Below, piece after piece: positions 8,441 to 16,966 of a stretch of DNA of 64,000 nt; the stretch's first letter is position 1, and every line of letters begins with the position of its first letter. Both the position numbers and the translations under genes were made by a program. Source of the DNA: CBDBCU01 sp965203435 (lineage in GTDB: Bacteria > Chloroflexota > Dehalococcoidia > Lucifugimonadales > UBA3495); contig CBDBCU010000002.1 in assembly GCA_965203435.1 (NCBI GenBank), positions 496,001 to 560,000 on the forward strand, read 5' to 3'. The notes beneath the pieces are model-generated. The model was not told the DNA's origin. It did not search any database and worked only from the letters and a program-made list of their open reading frames with translations.

Positions 8441-8506
8441 CCGCCGCCGGGGACTTCCCCCTTGCCGCTCCATTCCCGCCGCCCTAGCGTCAATCCCGTC
8501 CCGAGA

Positions 8507-8607
8507 CCGTCATTCCCGCGCAAGCGGGAATCCCGAACAGTATTGAAAAGATAATCCGGCTGCTCTCTCTGCGCCGCCCTGGATTCCCGCTTACGCGGGA
8601 AGGACGA
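8507..8607. repeat. Rep-A element
   Basis: The left arm CCGTCATTCCCGCGCAAGCG and right arm TTACGCGGGAAGGACG bound a 101-bp element. Confidence 0.85.
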
Positions 8608-8678
8608 TAGGGGGCGGCAGGAATGACGGCAATAGCAGGGGATTTGCCCATTGCCGCTCCATCCCCGCCGCCCGGGCG

Positions 8679-8684
8679 TATAAT
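8679..8684 (+). promoter_or_regulatory. -10 element abutting rsmI
   Basis: A perfect TATAAT ends 8 bases before the ATG at 8693 with no ribosome-binding site between. The expected transcription start coincides with the start codon, which points to a leaderless mRNA. Confidence 0.6.
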
Positions 8685-8692
8685 GCCCGGCT

Positions 8693-9526
8693 ATGGGAAC
8701 TTTTTATGTCGTCGGCACTCCTATCGGCAATTTAGAGGATTTGACCCGCCGGTCAGCCCGCATCCTGGCGGCGGTGGATTTGATTGCCGCCGAGGATACG
8801 AGGGTCACCCGCCGCCTGCTGAATCACTTGGGCCTGCGGACGCCGTTGCTCAGCTGCCACCGCCACAATTGGCCGGCCCGGTTGCCGCAACTGCTGCAAG
8901 CCCTGGCAGCCGGAGATGTGGCTTTGGTAACGGACGCCGGGATGCCGGCGGTCAGCGATCCGGGGGCGGAAATAACGGCGGCCGTGGCGGCCGCCGGCTT
9001 TCCGATAGAAGTCATCCCCGGCCCTTCGGCGGTTACGGCGGCCCTGGCCGCCGCCGGAATGCCGGCCGACTCCTTTCTGTTCTTGGGCTTTCTGCCGCGC
9101 CGCCGCCATGAACGGCAAGCGGCCCTGGCGCAAGCCGCCGCCCTGCCTTATACCTTGGTCATTTTTGAGGCGCCGCACCGCCTGCGCCCGGCTCTGGCCG
9201 ATTTGCAAGCCCTCCTGGGCGACCGGCAAATCGCCGTATGCCGGGAATTGACCAAAATTCATCAGGAAGTATGGCGCGGCGATCTGGCCGGGGCGTTGGA
9301 TTATTTTACTGCGCCCCGGGGGGAGTTTGTGCTGGTAGTGGCCGGCAATACGGCCTCCGATATTGGTACGGCGGCGGTCGACCCGGACGCCGCCCGGCAG
9401 CAACTGGCGGAAAAGCGACAAGCCGGCCTCCGCGCCCGGGAGGCCGTTGCCGCCGTTACCGCCGCCACCGGCTTGCCCCGCCGGGAAGTGTACCAACTCT
9501 GGCTGGAACTGAAAGCCGGGGAGTGA
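8693..9526 (+). CDS. rsmI: 16S rRNA (cytidine-1402-2'-O)-methyltransferase RsmI
   Basis: Uses SAM to methylate the ribose of C1402 in the 30S decoding centre. The 277-residue length and order of motifs fit RsmI: FYVVGTPIGNLEDLT at the N-terminus, the LIAAEDTRVTRRLL loop, ALVTDAGMPAVSDPG, then VIPGPSAVTAALAAAGMP and FLFLGFLPRRR, with the helical C-terminal domain ending in PRREVYQLWLELK. It stands alone between repeat-filled gaps. Confidence 0.96.
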   Translation: MGTFYVVGTPIGNLEDLTRRSARILAAVDLIAAEDTRVTRRLLNHLGLRTPLLSCHRHNWPARLPQLLQALAAGDVALVTDAGMPAVSDPGAEITAAVAAAGFPIEVIPGPSAVTAALAAAGMPADSFLFLGFLPRRRHERQAALAQAAALPYTLVIFEAPHRLRPALADLQALLGDRQIAVCRELTKIHQEVWRGDLAGALDYFTAPRGEFVLVVAGNTASDIGTAAVDPDAARQQLAEKRQAGLRAREAVAAVTAATGLPRREVYQLWLELKAGE

Positions 9527-9532
9527 TGCAAA

Positions 9533-9650
9533 CATGGATAGACCGGATAGACCGGATAGACAAGATTTTTTCGCTGGTCGAGCAAGGCGTTTCCTTTAAG
9601 AAAGAATCCTACATAGCGGACCCAAGAATCCGGTCTATCCATGTTTTGAA
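9533..9650. repeat. Rep-B element
   Basis: AACATGGATAGACCGGATAG at the left is mirrored by CCGGTCTATCCATGTT at the right. The centre contains TTTCCTTTAAGAAA. It is a long imperfect palindrome, one of two copies in the gap 9527-9970, which otherwise holds nothing gene-like. Confidence 0.85.
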
Positions 9651-9664
9651 TCCGCCGCCCCTTA

Positions 9665-9763
9665 CCGTCATTCCCGCGTAAGCGGGAATCCCGAACGGTA
9701 CTGAAAAGACCAGCCCATTGCCGTCCCGCCGCCGCCGGATTCCCGCTTACGCGGGAATGACGG
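9665..9763. repeat. Rep-A element between two Rep-B elements
   Basis: A 99-bp element with intact Rep-A arms, sitting 15 bases after one Rep-B copy and about 40 before the next. Confidence 0.9.
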
Positions 9764-9802
9764 TCGGGAGCGGCGGGAATAACGATAGGGGCGGCTAAAT
9801 CA

Positions 9803-9915
9803 AACATGGATAGACCGGATTTTTCCCCTTGCTTTGAAGGGCGTTTCCTTTAAGAAATGACCTTGCATGGCAGACATAAGAATCCGGTCTATCCGGTCTA
9901 TCCATGTTTGAATCA
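9803..9915. repeat. Rep-B element
   Basis: AACATGGATAGACCGGATTT is mirrored by CCGGTCTATCCATGTTTGAA. The centre again contains GCGTTTCCTTTAAGAAA, showing common descent with the copy at 9533. Confidence 0.85.
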
Positions 9916-9970
9916 AGTTGACTAAGGGGATAGTTTCCGGGTAAGCTGGGCGGCAAGGGGGTTAGCGGGT

Positions 9971-11989
9971 ATGCAGTTGCAGCGGATTGAGGACCTCCTG
10001 GCAACCCGGCGGCGGCCCGACAGCTTTACCCTCTTTCTGCTTTGCCTTTCCCTGCTGGGCGCGGGCTTGGCTCTGGCGCTGCACGGCGGCCGCGGCGTCC
10101 TGCTGGATTGGGATTCGGTAAATTACATTTCCGTGGCCGACAGCCTGCTGGCCGGCGAGGGTTTCCGGCAGTTTAACGGGCTGCTGTATCGGGACTGGCC
10201 GCCGCTCTATCCCCTGCTGCTGGCCGCGCCGGGATTGGCCGGCGTTGACCCTTATCCCTGGGCCGGATGGCTCAATGCCCTGGCCTTTGCCTTGACCATT
10301 TTCGTCGTCGGCCAAGGGCTGCGGCGGCATTTGACTTCCCGGGGTCTGCTGCTGGGCGGCTGTCTGGCGGCGGCCCTGGCCTATCCCCTGACCCGGCAGG
10401 CGGCCTTTGCCCTTACCGAAACGATTTTCATTCTGTTCACCCTGCTGGCGCTGCTGGCGGCGGAGCGGTTTCTGAACGCGGAACGGCGATCGGCTCTGCT
10501 GTGGGCGGCCCTGTTCACCGCCCTGGCTTGCCTGACCCGTTACCTGGGCTTGACCCTGGTCGTCGCTATTGTCCTGCTGCTGGCCCTGCAAAGCGGCGTC
10601 CCCCTACGGCAGCGGGCGCAGCGCATTGGTCTCTATGCAATCCTCTCCTTGGCCCCGATCGGCTTGTGGATGTTGCGGAACTACCTGCTGTTCGGCGGTC
10701 TGACCGGCCGCCGCTCTTATGATGTATTGACCTTTTCCGAATCCCTGACGCAAACCGGGGCGGCGCTGTCCGACTGGACGGCGTGGGGATTGCTGGTCTC
10801 CGTCGTATCCCCCTCCTGGTTGAGTACGGCGCTGAATTTTCTGCCGGCGGCCATTCTGATGGTATTGGCCGCCGCCCTGATTTATGGACTGACGGCCGCC
10901 GGGCGCGGCGGAGGCCCGCCCCTCCTTGACTTACGGCCGCTCTATATCTTTGGCCTCTTTGCCCTCGTTTATCTAATCCTGTTCAATTTCGTGGCGCATC
11001 GCGCTAGTTTTGCCGCCGAGGACAACAGCCGCTACATCCTGCCGGCTTGGTTGCCGCTTTTGCTGACCGCCTTGATTGCCCTGGATCGGCTAAGGCAATA
11101 CATCAAGGAATGGGGGACGGATGAAAGCCGGTGGATTCTGGCCGGGCTGTACCGGGGGCGGTTTTGGCTGCGCGGCGCGCTGTTCCTGGCCTTTATCCTG
11201 TGGCTGGGTTGGCAGGTTTTCCTGAACGGGCAGCAGATAGTACGGGCTTGGGACGGCCGGCCGGATAGCTATTCCGTCTGGGCCGAGGATGAAACCTTGC
11301 GCTATCTGCGGGAAACGGTCCGCCCGGATTCGTGGGAATGGGTACTCAGCAACCTGCCGGCGGCGACTTACATTTTTGGCGGCCGGTCGCAGCAGCAGGC
11401 CGAACTGCCTTACAACATTCCGGATTTGCTCCAATGGATGGCCGCCGGCGATTTGGGGCCGGCCACCATCTATGTGGTCTGGCTTTACGGCTCTCCGGAT
11501 GAGCATTATTACGGCTACGACCACCAGGATTTGCGGGATTTGCCCACGGCGGAGACGATGGCGGAATTTGACTCTGGGGTGCTGCTGCGGTTAAGGCGCG
11601 CGGCCGAGCCGGGCTTGTCTTACCGGGTAAATCTGCACGGCAACCGGGTGTTTTATCGGAAAAGCCCCTGCTTTCCCAGCGACGCTAATCCCGTTTTTTC
11701 CCTGCAAATTTACCCGGCGGAGGGGCAGAACCTGCCCGCCGACCGGCAGGAATACGGTTTTGTGGGCGAGGATTTCCGGCTGGAGGATTTCGGACGGCGG
11801 GAACAGGGCCGCTGTTATATGGAGCGAGAACTGCCATCCTATCCCATCCGCGAAATCCGCACCGGGCAGTATCGCATTGGCGCGGACGGCGCGGCGGTAA
11901 ATATCTGGCAAGACGGTTTCCGCCGGGAAACCCTCCGGGAGCCGCTGCGCCCGGCCCGCCCCCGGCGCTGGTCCCGTTTTGGTAATTAA
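9971..11989 (+). CDS. GT39-like polytopic glycosyltransferase-family membrane protein
   Basis: A large membrane protein (672 residues) with roughly ten hydrophobic helices between residues 20 and 430 and a soluble C-terminal part. The segment after the first helix (DWDSVNYISVADSLLAGEGF, then RDWPPLYPLLLA) has the acidic YxxxAxxLxxG pattern of GT-C fold enzymes such as PMT/ArnT (GT39, DUF2723), which use lipid-linked sugars. A transfer role at the outer face of the membrane is likely, but acceptor and donor are unknown. No cell-wall genes are adjacent. Confidence 0.75.
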   Translation: MQLQRIEDLLATRRRPDSFTLFLLCLSLLGAGLALALHGGRGVLLDWDSVNYISVADSLLAGEGFRQFNGLLYRDWPPLYPLLLAAPGLAGVDPYPWAGWLNALAFALTIFVVGQGLRRHLTSRGLLLGGCLAAALAYPLTRQAAFALTETIFILFTLLALLAAERFLNAERRSALLWAALFTALACLTRYLGLTLVVAIVLLLALQSGVPLRQRAQRIGLYAILSLAPIGLWMLRNYLLFGGLTGRRSYDVLTFSESLTQTGAALSDWTAWGLLVSVVSPSWLSTALNFLPAAILMVLAAALIYGLTAAGRGGGPPLLDLRPLYIFGLFALVYLILFNFVAHRASFAAEDNSRYILPAWLPLLLTALIALDRLRQYIKEWGTDESRWILAGLYRGRFWLRGALFLAFILWLGWQVFLNGQQIVRAWDGRPDSYSVWAEDETLRYLRETVRPDSWEWVLSNLPAATYIFGGRSQQQAELPYNIPDLLQWMAAGDLGPATIYVVWLYGSPDEHYYGYDHQDLRDLPTAETMAEFDSGVLLRLRRAAEPGLSYRVNLHGNRVFYRKSPCFPSDANPVFSLQIYPAEGQNLPADRQEYGFVGEDFRLEDFGRREQGRCYMERELPSYPIREIRTGQYRIGADGAAVNIWQDGFRRETLREPLRPARPRRWSRFGN

Positions 11990-11997
11990 CCCGGAAT

Positions 11998-12052
11998 TAA
12001 CATGGATAGACAGGATTTACAGGATATTTTTGTATCTGATTAGAACGGTACT
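11998..12052. repeat. Half Rep-B element
   Basis: AACATGGATAGACAGGATTT followed by a TAGAACGGTACTGG core without a mirrored right arm. It lies 35 bases before a Rep-A copy, an arrangement also seen at 63749-63955. Confidence 0.75.
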
Positions 12053-12086
12053 GGCCGCCCCCTATCGTCATTCCCGCCGCCCCCCA

Positions 12087-12185
12087 CCGTCATTCCCGCG
12101 TAAGCGGGAATCCCGACGGTATTGCCCAAGACCGGCCTGCTACCCATCCGGCATTTCGGGATTCCCGCTTGCGCGGGAATGACGG
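12087..12185. repeat. Rep-A element
   Basis: A 99-bp element with intact arms in the gap 11990-12309. The gap also holds an extra stray TCATTCCCGCC at 12068 but no gene. Confidence 0.9.
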
Positions 12186-12309
12186 TTTCTATTTGCAATA
12201 GCCTTGGAGACCCTGTTAATTCAGACTTGCCGGAAAGGGGTTGACCGGGTAATCTGTAGGGCAAACCGTGGGGGTTGACAATTATCCCCCCAGCACAAAA
12301 GGAGTTGTT

Positions 12310-13983
12310 ATGCCCAACCTGAACGGAGGCCATCTTTTCATCCGCTGCCTGAAACAGGAAGGCGTGCGGCGGGTGTTCACCATTGTCGGCGACACCATCC
12401 TGCCCCTGGTGGACGCGGCCGCCGATGAGGGCATTGAGTTTATTGACACCCGCCACGAGGGGGCGGCGATGCACATGGCCGACGGCTATGCCCGCATTAC
12501 CGGAGAGCCGGCGGTGGCAATGTTCACCGGCGGCCCCGGCTTTGCCAACGCCATCTCCGGCCTGCCGGCTATTTACACCTCGGAAAGCCCGGTTATCTTT
12601 GTGGCCGGCTGCGCCGAACTGCCGGAAAAGGGAATGACCACCTTTCAAGAAGTGGATCAGGTCGGGATGGCCGCCCCGGTAACTAAAGGTTCCTGGCTGA
12701 TTCACGACCGCCAGCGCATTCCGGAGTTCGTCGCCACCGCCTTTCGTACCGCTATGGCCGGCCGGCCCGGCCCGGTGCATCTGACCTTGCCCATCGACAT
12801 TCAAGACCAGCCCATTGCTGAGGAGGAACTGCCGCCTTGGCTGCCCTCCGAATATCGCAATATGGGCAAAGCCCACGGTGACCCGGCTTTGATTCAGCAG
12901 GCCGCCGACTTGCTGCGGTCGGCCCAGCGGCCGGTTATCATCGTGGGCAATCCGGCCCGCTACACCGCTACCCAAGAGCAGTTGACTGCCCTGGTGGAGG
13001 CCAGCGGCGTGCCGGCCTTTACCGTGGAGCAGGCCCGGGGGATGATTGACGATGAACATTCCCTATGTTTCGGCTATGCCGATGGCGCATTGAACGGGGC
13101 GGCCCGCCGTTTCCGGGAGGCGGATGTCGTCCTGCTGCTGGGCAAGCGCCTGGATCATCGCTATCGCTACGGGCAGATTTTCAGTCCCGAGGCTAAACTG
13201 ATTCAAGCCGACCCGGCTCCGGCGGAAATTGGCCGCAATCGCGGCGTAGCTGTCGGACTGCTGGGCGATTTGGGGGCCATTGCCGAGCAGTTGACCGCCG
13301 CCCTCAGCCGCGGCGGCGGCAAAACCGATCTTTCCCCCTGGATTGCCCAACTGAGCCAAGACCGCGCCGCCTGGCTGAATCAGATGCGGGCCAACGCTGA
13401 CGGCCAGGAACCCATGCACCCGGTCGATGTGTTCACCGGCATTGAGCATTTGATTGACGCCGACACTTTCATCATCCTGGACGGCGGCGACTATGTGCAG
13501 TGGGGTCGTTCCTATTTCAGTGCCCGAAGGCCGGGCCGGTTCCTGCGCTTGGGGCCGCTGGGCCACTTGGGCGGCGGGATTCCCTACGGTATGGCGGCCA
13601 AGCTGGCGCATCCGGAAAGCAAGGTGCTGGTCTTTTGCGGCGACGGCTCCTTTGGCTTTTATCCGATGGAGTACGACACCTGCATCCGGCACAACCTGCC
13701 CATCACCACCGTGCTGGGCAACGATGCCACCTGGGGCATTGACAAGACCTTTCAGGTAGCCTACTACGGGCGGGCGGTAGGCACCGATTTGCGGTTCATC
13801 CGCTACGACCAGGTCGTGGCGGCCATTGGCGGCTATGCCGAGTATGTGGAAAAGCCGGCGGAAGTAGGCCCGGCGGTGGAACGGGCCATAAACTCCGGCC
13901 TCCCGTCCCTGGTCAACATAGCCGTCCGCTCCGGAGCCAGCCCCCTGGCCGAGGCAATGATTAACCGGAGGACGGGGCGGTAG
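12310..13983 (+). CDS. Thiamine-pyrophosphate-dependent enzyme, acetolactate synthase-like
   Basis: A 557-residue TPP enzyme of the acetohydroxyacid synthase/oxalyl-CoA decarboxylase/benzoylformate decarboxylase superfamily. The three domains are in order: PYR domain with the cofactor-activating Glu in DTRHEGAAMHMADGYAR and MFTGGPGFANAI; a central domain (DLLRSAQRPVIIVG); and the PP domain with the metal-binding motif FCGDGSFGFYPMEYDTCIRH...GNDATWGI. No regulatory subunit or ilv genes are adjacent, so a role in branched-chain synthesis is not supported; a catabolic decarboxylase or ligase is equally possible. The start follows AAAGGAG at 12298-12304. Confidence 0.88.
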   Translation: MPNLNGGHLFIRCLKQEGVRRVFTIVGDTILPLVDAAADEGIEFIDTRHEGAAMHMADGYARITGEPAVAMFTGGPGFANAISGLPAIYTSESPVIFVAGCAELPEKGMTTFQEVDQVGMAAPVTKGSWLIHDRQRIPEFVATAFRTAMAGRPGPVHLTLPIDIQDQPIAEEELPPWLPSEYRNMGKAHGDPALIQQAADLLRSAQRPVIIVGNPARYTATQEQLTALVEASGVPAFTVEQARGMIDDEHSLCFGYADGALNGAARRFREADVVLLLGKRLDHRYRYGQIFSPEAKLIQADPAPAEIGRNRGVAVGLLGDLGAIAEQLTAALSRGGGKTDLSPWIAQLSQDRAAWLNQMRANADGQEPMHPVDVFTGIEHLIDADTFIILDGGDYVQWGRSYFSARRPGRFLRLGPLGHLGGGIPYGMAAKLAHPESKVLVFCGDGSFGFYPMEYDTCIRHNLPITTVLGNDATWGIDKTFQVAYYGRAVGTDLRFIRYDQVVAAIGGYAEYVEKPAEVGPAVERAINSGLPSLVNIAVRSGASPLAEAMINRRTGR

Positions 13984-14076
13984 ATTAGACCCCGGCGCGG
14001 CTGATGCCAAAGTCCGCCCATTCCGGCCGGCAGGGGTGGGGGTGGGCGGATGTGGCAACCGTCCTTCAACCTATTA

Positions 14077-14176
14077 CTGTCATTCCCGCGTAAGCGGGAA
14101 TCCAGAACGGTAATGCCTTATGATGCCGCATCCTAGTCGAGCAACATCTGGATTCCCGCTTACGCGGGAATGACGG
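14077..14176. repeat. Rep-A element
   Basis: A 100-bp element with intact arms in the gap 13984-14340. The rest of the gap holds scattered GGGAATGACGGTA-like fragments and the promoter of the next operon. Confidence 0.9.
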
Positions 14177-14245
14177 TTCCGGGCGGCCGGGAATGACGGT
14201 AGCGAGGCGTGGGAATAACGGTAAGCAGTTGGGAAAGACGGTTGC

Positions 14246-14251
14246 TATAAT
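14246..14251 (+). promoter_or_regulatory. -10 element of the hicBA operon
   Basis: A perfect TATAAT lies about 90 bases before the hicB start at 14341. No clear -35 box is visible at the usual distance. Confidence 0.5.
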
Positions 14252-14340
14252 GCCCTTGCCGGGCCAAAAGGCGATACGGCAAAAGAACCGGCATGGCAAA
14301 ATTTACGGCAAAACAAAACCCTTTCCGGCTGGAGGCGGCT

Positions 14341-14586
14341 ATGAAAACCTATGTCTTTCAGGTAGTCATTGAACCCGACGAGGATCGCTGGCAAGCCTAC
14401 TGCCCGGAACTGGTGCGGTACGGCGGGGCCACTTGGGGCTACACCCGGGAGGATGCGGAGAAAAACATCCGGGAAGTGCTGGCGATGACGCTGGAAACGA
14501 TGGTGGAGTATAACTACGCCATCCCGGAAACGGCGGCCGAGAACGGCTTGGCCCCGGCGGGCGACTTGGTCGAGGTAACGGTCTAA
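14341..14586 (+). CDS. hicB: HicB-family antitoxin
   Basis: A short HicB (81 residues) with the characteristic start (YVFQVVIEPDEDRWQAYCPEL) and the following helix TREDAEKNIREVLAMTLETM. No DNA-binding domain follows, so autoregulation would need the toxin or another protein. The start at 14341 is set by GGAGGCGG; an ATG at 14293 has no ribosome site. The stop is followed directly by the hicA ATG at 14587, giving antitoxin-first order. Confidence 0.85.
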   Translation: MKTYVFQVVIEPDEDRWQAYCPELVRYGGATWGYTREDAEKNIREVLAMTLETMVEYNYAIPETAAENGLAPAGDLVEVTV

Positions 14587-14841
14587 ATGTCCATACCTTG
14601 GGGCCAGTTGCGGAGCTTGACCGCCCGTCAAATCGTGGCCGCTTTGCGGCGGGATGGCTTTGCGTTGGTTCGGCAAACCGGTAGCCACCGGCAATATATT
14701 CATCCCGACGACCTGCGGTTGGTTACGGTGTCCTTTCACCGTCCCGGCCAGACCTTTCGCATCGACACCCTGCGGCGGATGCTACAAGACCAAGCCCGAT
14801 GGACGGCCGCCGACCTGCGGCGGCTGGGTCTGCTGCGGTAG
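14587..14841 (+). CDS. hicA: HicA-family toxin
   Basis: An 84-residue HicA: SLTARQIVAALRRDGFALV, then the catalytic-His motif QTGSHRQYIHP, VTVSFHRPGQ and a C-terminal TLRRMLQDQA...WTAADLRRLGL. Canonical HicA ends soon after the TL.xmlrq helix; here about ten residues extend it. It is translated with no gap after hicB. Confidence 0.88.
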   Translation: MSIPWGQLRSLTARQIVAALRRDGFALVRQTGSHRQYIHPDDLRLVTVSFHRPGQTFRIDTLRRMLQDQARWTAADLRRLGLLR

Positions 14842-15057
14842 CGGTGGCAAGGGCTGAAACCCGGAGTACGGCGAAAATACCCCGACCATTTCTTGGAGCA
14901 GTATAATCTCTCTGTATCGAAATGGCCGACTTGGTAAGCCGCCACCCATTCCCTTGCAACACTCCTACGCTTTCCGCCGTATATCAGCCTATATACCGCC
15001 CGGATTCGTCACCAAACCGGCTATAACGGCAAATTGGAAATATGTTTGATTTATCTA

Positions 15058-15087
15058 TTGACAACTATTGGCCGACCGGTTTATCCT
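15058..15087 (+). promoter_or_regulatory. Promoter of the RdhA-like gene
   Basis: TTGACA (15058-15063) and TATCCT (15082-15087) are 18 bases apart, about 65 bases before the start codon. The rest of the 312-bp gap 14842-15153 shows no gene. Confidence 0.65.
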
Positions 15088-15153
15088 ATCCAATACAAAT
15101 GCGCCGGCGCTGGCGCTTACTGGCGACAACCCGAAACGGGAGGAGGCAAAGCT

Positions 15154-16431
15154 ATGCTGAAAATCGGGCATGAAGTAACCCGCCCGGGGCGCAACCTGGG
15201 CGAAGCCGCCGTAACCATCCCCATCCCGGAGGAACTGGAAACCGTCCCCGGCATTCCCCAGACCAAGCGGGAAGTGGACTGGTACGCCCGGGAGTATCCC
15301 CTGGAAACCATCAACATCACCGAGCGGGCCTCCCGGGACTGGGCCAACACCCTGCGGGATCAGCACGCCGAAATGCGGGAAATCCGCAAGGAGCATGAAA
15401 AGCTCAACCGGCCGCTGATTATGGCCTGCCGGATGACCGCCGACCTGGAACCCACCGCCCAGCCCAGCGGCGCGGATGTTTCCGAGCTCATTAAGAGCAA
15501 GGCCCGGGAACTGGGCTTTGTGGAAGTGGGCATCACCGCCTTCGACCACCGCTATACCTTCCAGAGCAAAAAGAACAGCACCACCTACTACGAGCATTTC
15601 GTCGCCCTGGCCTACGAGCAGGACTTCGAGCCGACCCAGACCATCCCCAGCGTGGATGCGGAAATCGTCCATTCCAGCACCTACCGCACCGAGGGCGCGG
15701 CCGCCCTGGAACTGGGCAACTACATCCGCTCCCTGGGCTACCACGCCCAGGTGATGGGCTCCGGCGACTCCGCCGGCCCCTACATTCCCATGCACGTGGC
15801 CGCCGGCGTCGGCCAGCTGGGGGCCTGCGGCTACCTGCTCACCCCCCATGTCGGCTCCCGCTGCCGCCTGGTGGGGCTGACCACCGACGCCAAAGTCACC
15901 TATGACCAGCCGGTGGACTATGGCATCCACGCCTTTTGCCAGGTCTGCCAGGTCTGCGTCAACCGCTGCCCCGGCCGCGCCCTGATGCGGGATAAGATCT
16001 GGTGGCGGGGGATTGAAAAGAACAAGCTCTACTTCAAGCGCTGCCGCCCGGTGATGGCCCGCTACCTGGGCTGCGGCATCTGCATGAAGGTCTGCCCCAT
16101 CCAGAAGTACGGCCTCCAGAATGTGATGGAACACTACGCCGTCACCGGCCAGGTGCTGGGCAAAGGCACCCACGACCTGGAGGGGTACGAGCTGGAGGGC
16201 AAGGGCTACTTCGGCCCCGGCGAGATGCCGGTGTTCGATGCCGGGTTCTTTAATATGCCCCACGGCGGCACCGACGAGTGGGCTTTTGACCGCTTTAAGG
16301 AGCAGGCCAAGGCTACCGGCGGCGATGTCAGCGACGAAATGTTGCAGGAACTGAAGGAGGACATCCTCAAGTCCCTGTTCCAGGCCACCGACAATGTGGG
16401 CATGATGGACGAGGACGCCGACTACATCTAG
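15154..16431 (+). CDS. Reductive-dehalogenase-like iron-sulfur protein
   Basis: A 425-residue protein resembling the C-terminal half of RdhA. It has a conserved alpha/beta region (residues about 110-260, with HVAAGVGQLGACGYLLTPHVG) and then two iron-sulfur motifs: CQVCQVCVNRCPGRA and CGICMKVCP. RdhA enzymes use a corrinoid and two [4Fe-4S] clusters to remove halogens; the family also overlaps with epoxyqueuosine reductase. No twin-arginine signal is present and no RdhB membrane anchor is adjacent, so this is a cytoplasmic protein and not a classical respiratory dehalogenase. The substrate is unknown. GGGAGGAGG just before 15154 fixes the start. Confidence 0.75.
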   Translation: MLKIGHEVTRPGRNLGEAAVTIPIPEELETVPGIPQTKREVDWYAREYPLETINITERASRDWANTLRDQHAEMREIRKEHEKLNRPLIMACRMTADLEPTAQPSGADVSELIKSKARELGFVEVGITAFDHRYTFQSKKNSTTYYEHFVALAYEQDFEPTQTIPSVDAEIVHSSTYRTEGAAALELGNYIRSLGYHAQVMGSGDSAGPYIPMHVAAGVGQLGACGYLLTPHVGSRCRLVGLTTDAKVTYDQPVDYGIHAFCQVCQVCVNRCPGRALMRDKIWWRGIEKNKLYFKRCRPVMARYLGCGICMKVCPIQKYGLQNVMEHYAVTGQVLGKGTHDLEGYELEGKGYFGPGEMPVFDAGFFNMPHGGTDEWAFDRFKEQAKATGGDVSDEMLQELKEDILKSLFQATDNVGMMDEDADYI

Positions 16432-16468
16432 CCGGCAGTCCATCCTCCGGTCAGCACAACGGCCAAAG

Positions 16469-16507
16469 GCGGCCGGCAGTATTTCTACTGCCGGCCGCAA
16501 CCTTTTT
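16469..16507 (+). terminator. Rho-independent terminator of the RdhA-like gene
   Basis: A 13-bp perfect stem (GCGGCCGGCAGTA / TACTGCCGGCCGC) with a 4-base loop is followed by CAACCTTTTT. Confidence 0.85.
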
Positions 16508-16581
16508 GCCCGGCGGCCGGGCATTGGCTTATAGAAACCGTCATTCCCGCGCTTTTCTACCATCATCCCCATCCCTCTCTA

Positions 16582-16680
16582 CCGTCATTCCCGCGTAAGC
16601 GGGAATCCAGAACGGTATTGAAAAGACAAGCCTACTACCAATCGGGCATTTCTGGATTCCCGCTTACGCGGGAATGACGG
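16582..16680. repeat. Rep-A element at the head of a tandem array
   Basis: A full Rep-A copy whose right arm is also the first unit of the 70-bp array that follows. Confidence 0.9.
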
Positions 16681-16930
16681 TGGGGGCGGCCGAGAATGAC
16701 GGTAGAAAAGGGGCGGCCGTCCCGGATTCCCGCTTGCGCGGGAATGACGGTAGAGGGCGGCCGGGAATGACGGTAGGGATGGGCGGCCGTTCGGGATTCC
16801 CGCTCACGCGGGAATGACGGTAGGGGGCTGCCGGGAATGGCGGTAAAAAAGGGCGGCCGTTCTGGATTCCCGCTTACGCGGGAATGACGGTAGCAAGGGC
16901 GGCCGGAATGACGGTGAGGGCGGTAAGGTT
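16654..16930. repeat. 70-bp tandem array of Rep-A right arms
   Basis: GGATTCCCGC recurs at 16654, 16724, 16794 and 16864, exactly 70 bases apart. Each unit contains the right-arm hairpin, a second GGGAATGACGG fragment and a GGGCGGCCGT spacer. It fills most of the gap 16432-16966. Confidence 0.9.
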
Positions 16931-16966
16931 ATGCGCGGGAAGGACTGTAAGAATTGCCCCCCGGCG

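Noticed and set aside
12310..13983. Firm assignment as IlvB (acetolactate synthase)
   Set aside because: No small regulatory subunit or branched-chain genes are adjacent, and the superfamily is broad; only the TPP-enzyme fold is supported.
16582..16930. Possible CRISPR array
   Set aside because: The regular 70-bp units are repeats throughout, with no unique spacers of 30-40 bases, and no cas genes are present.
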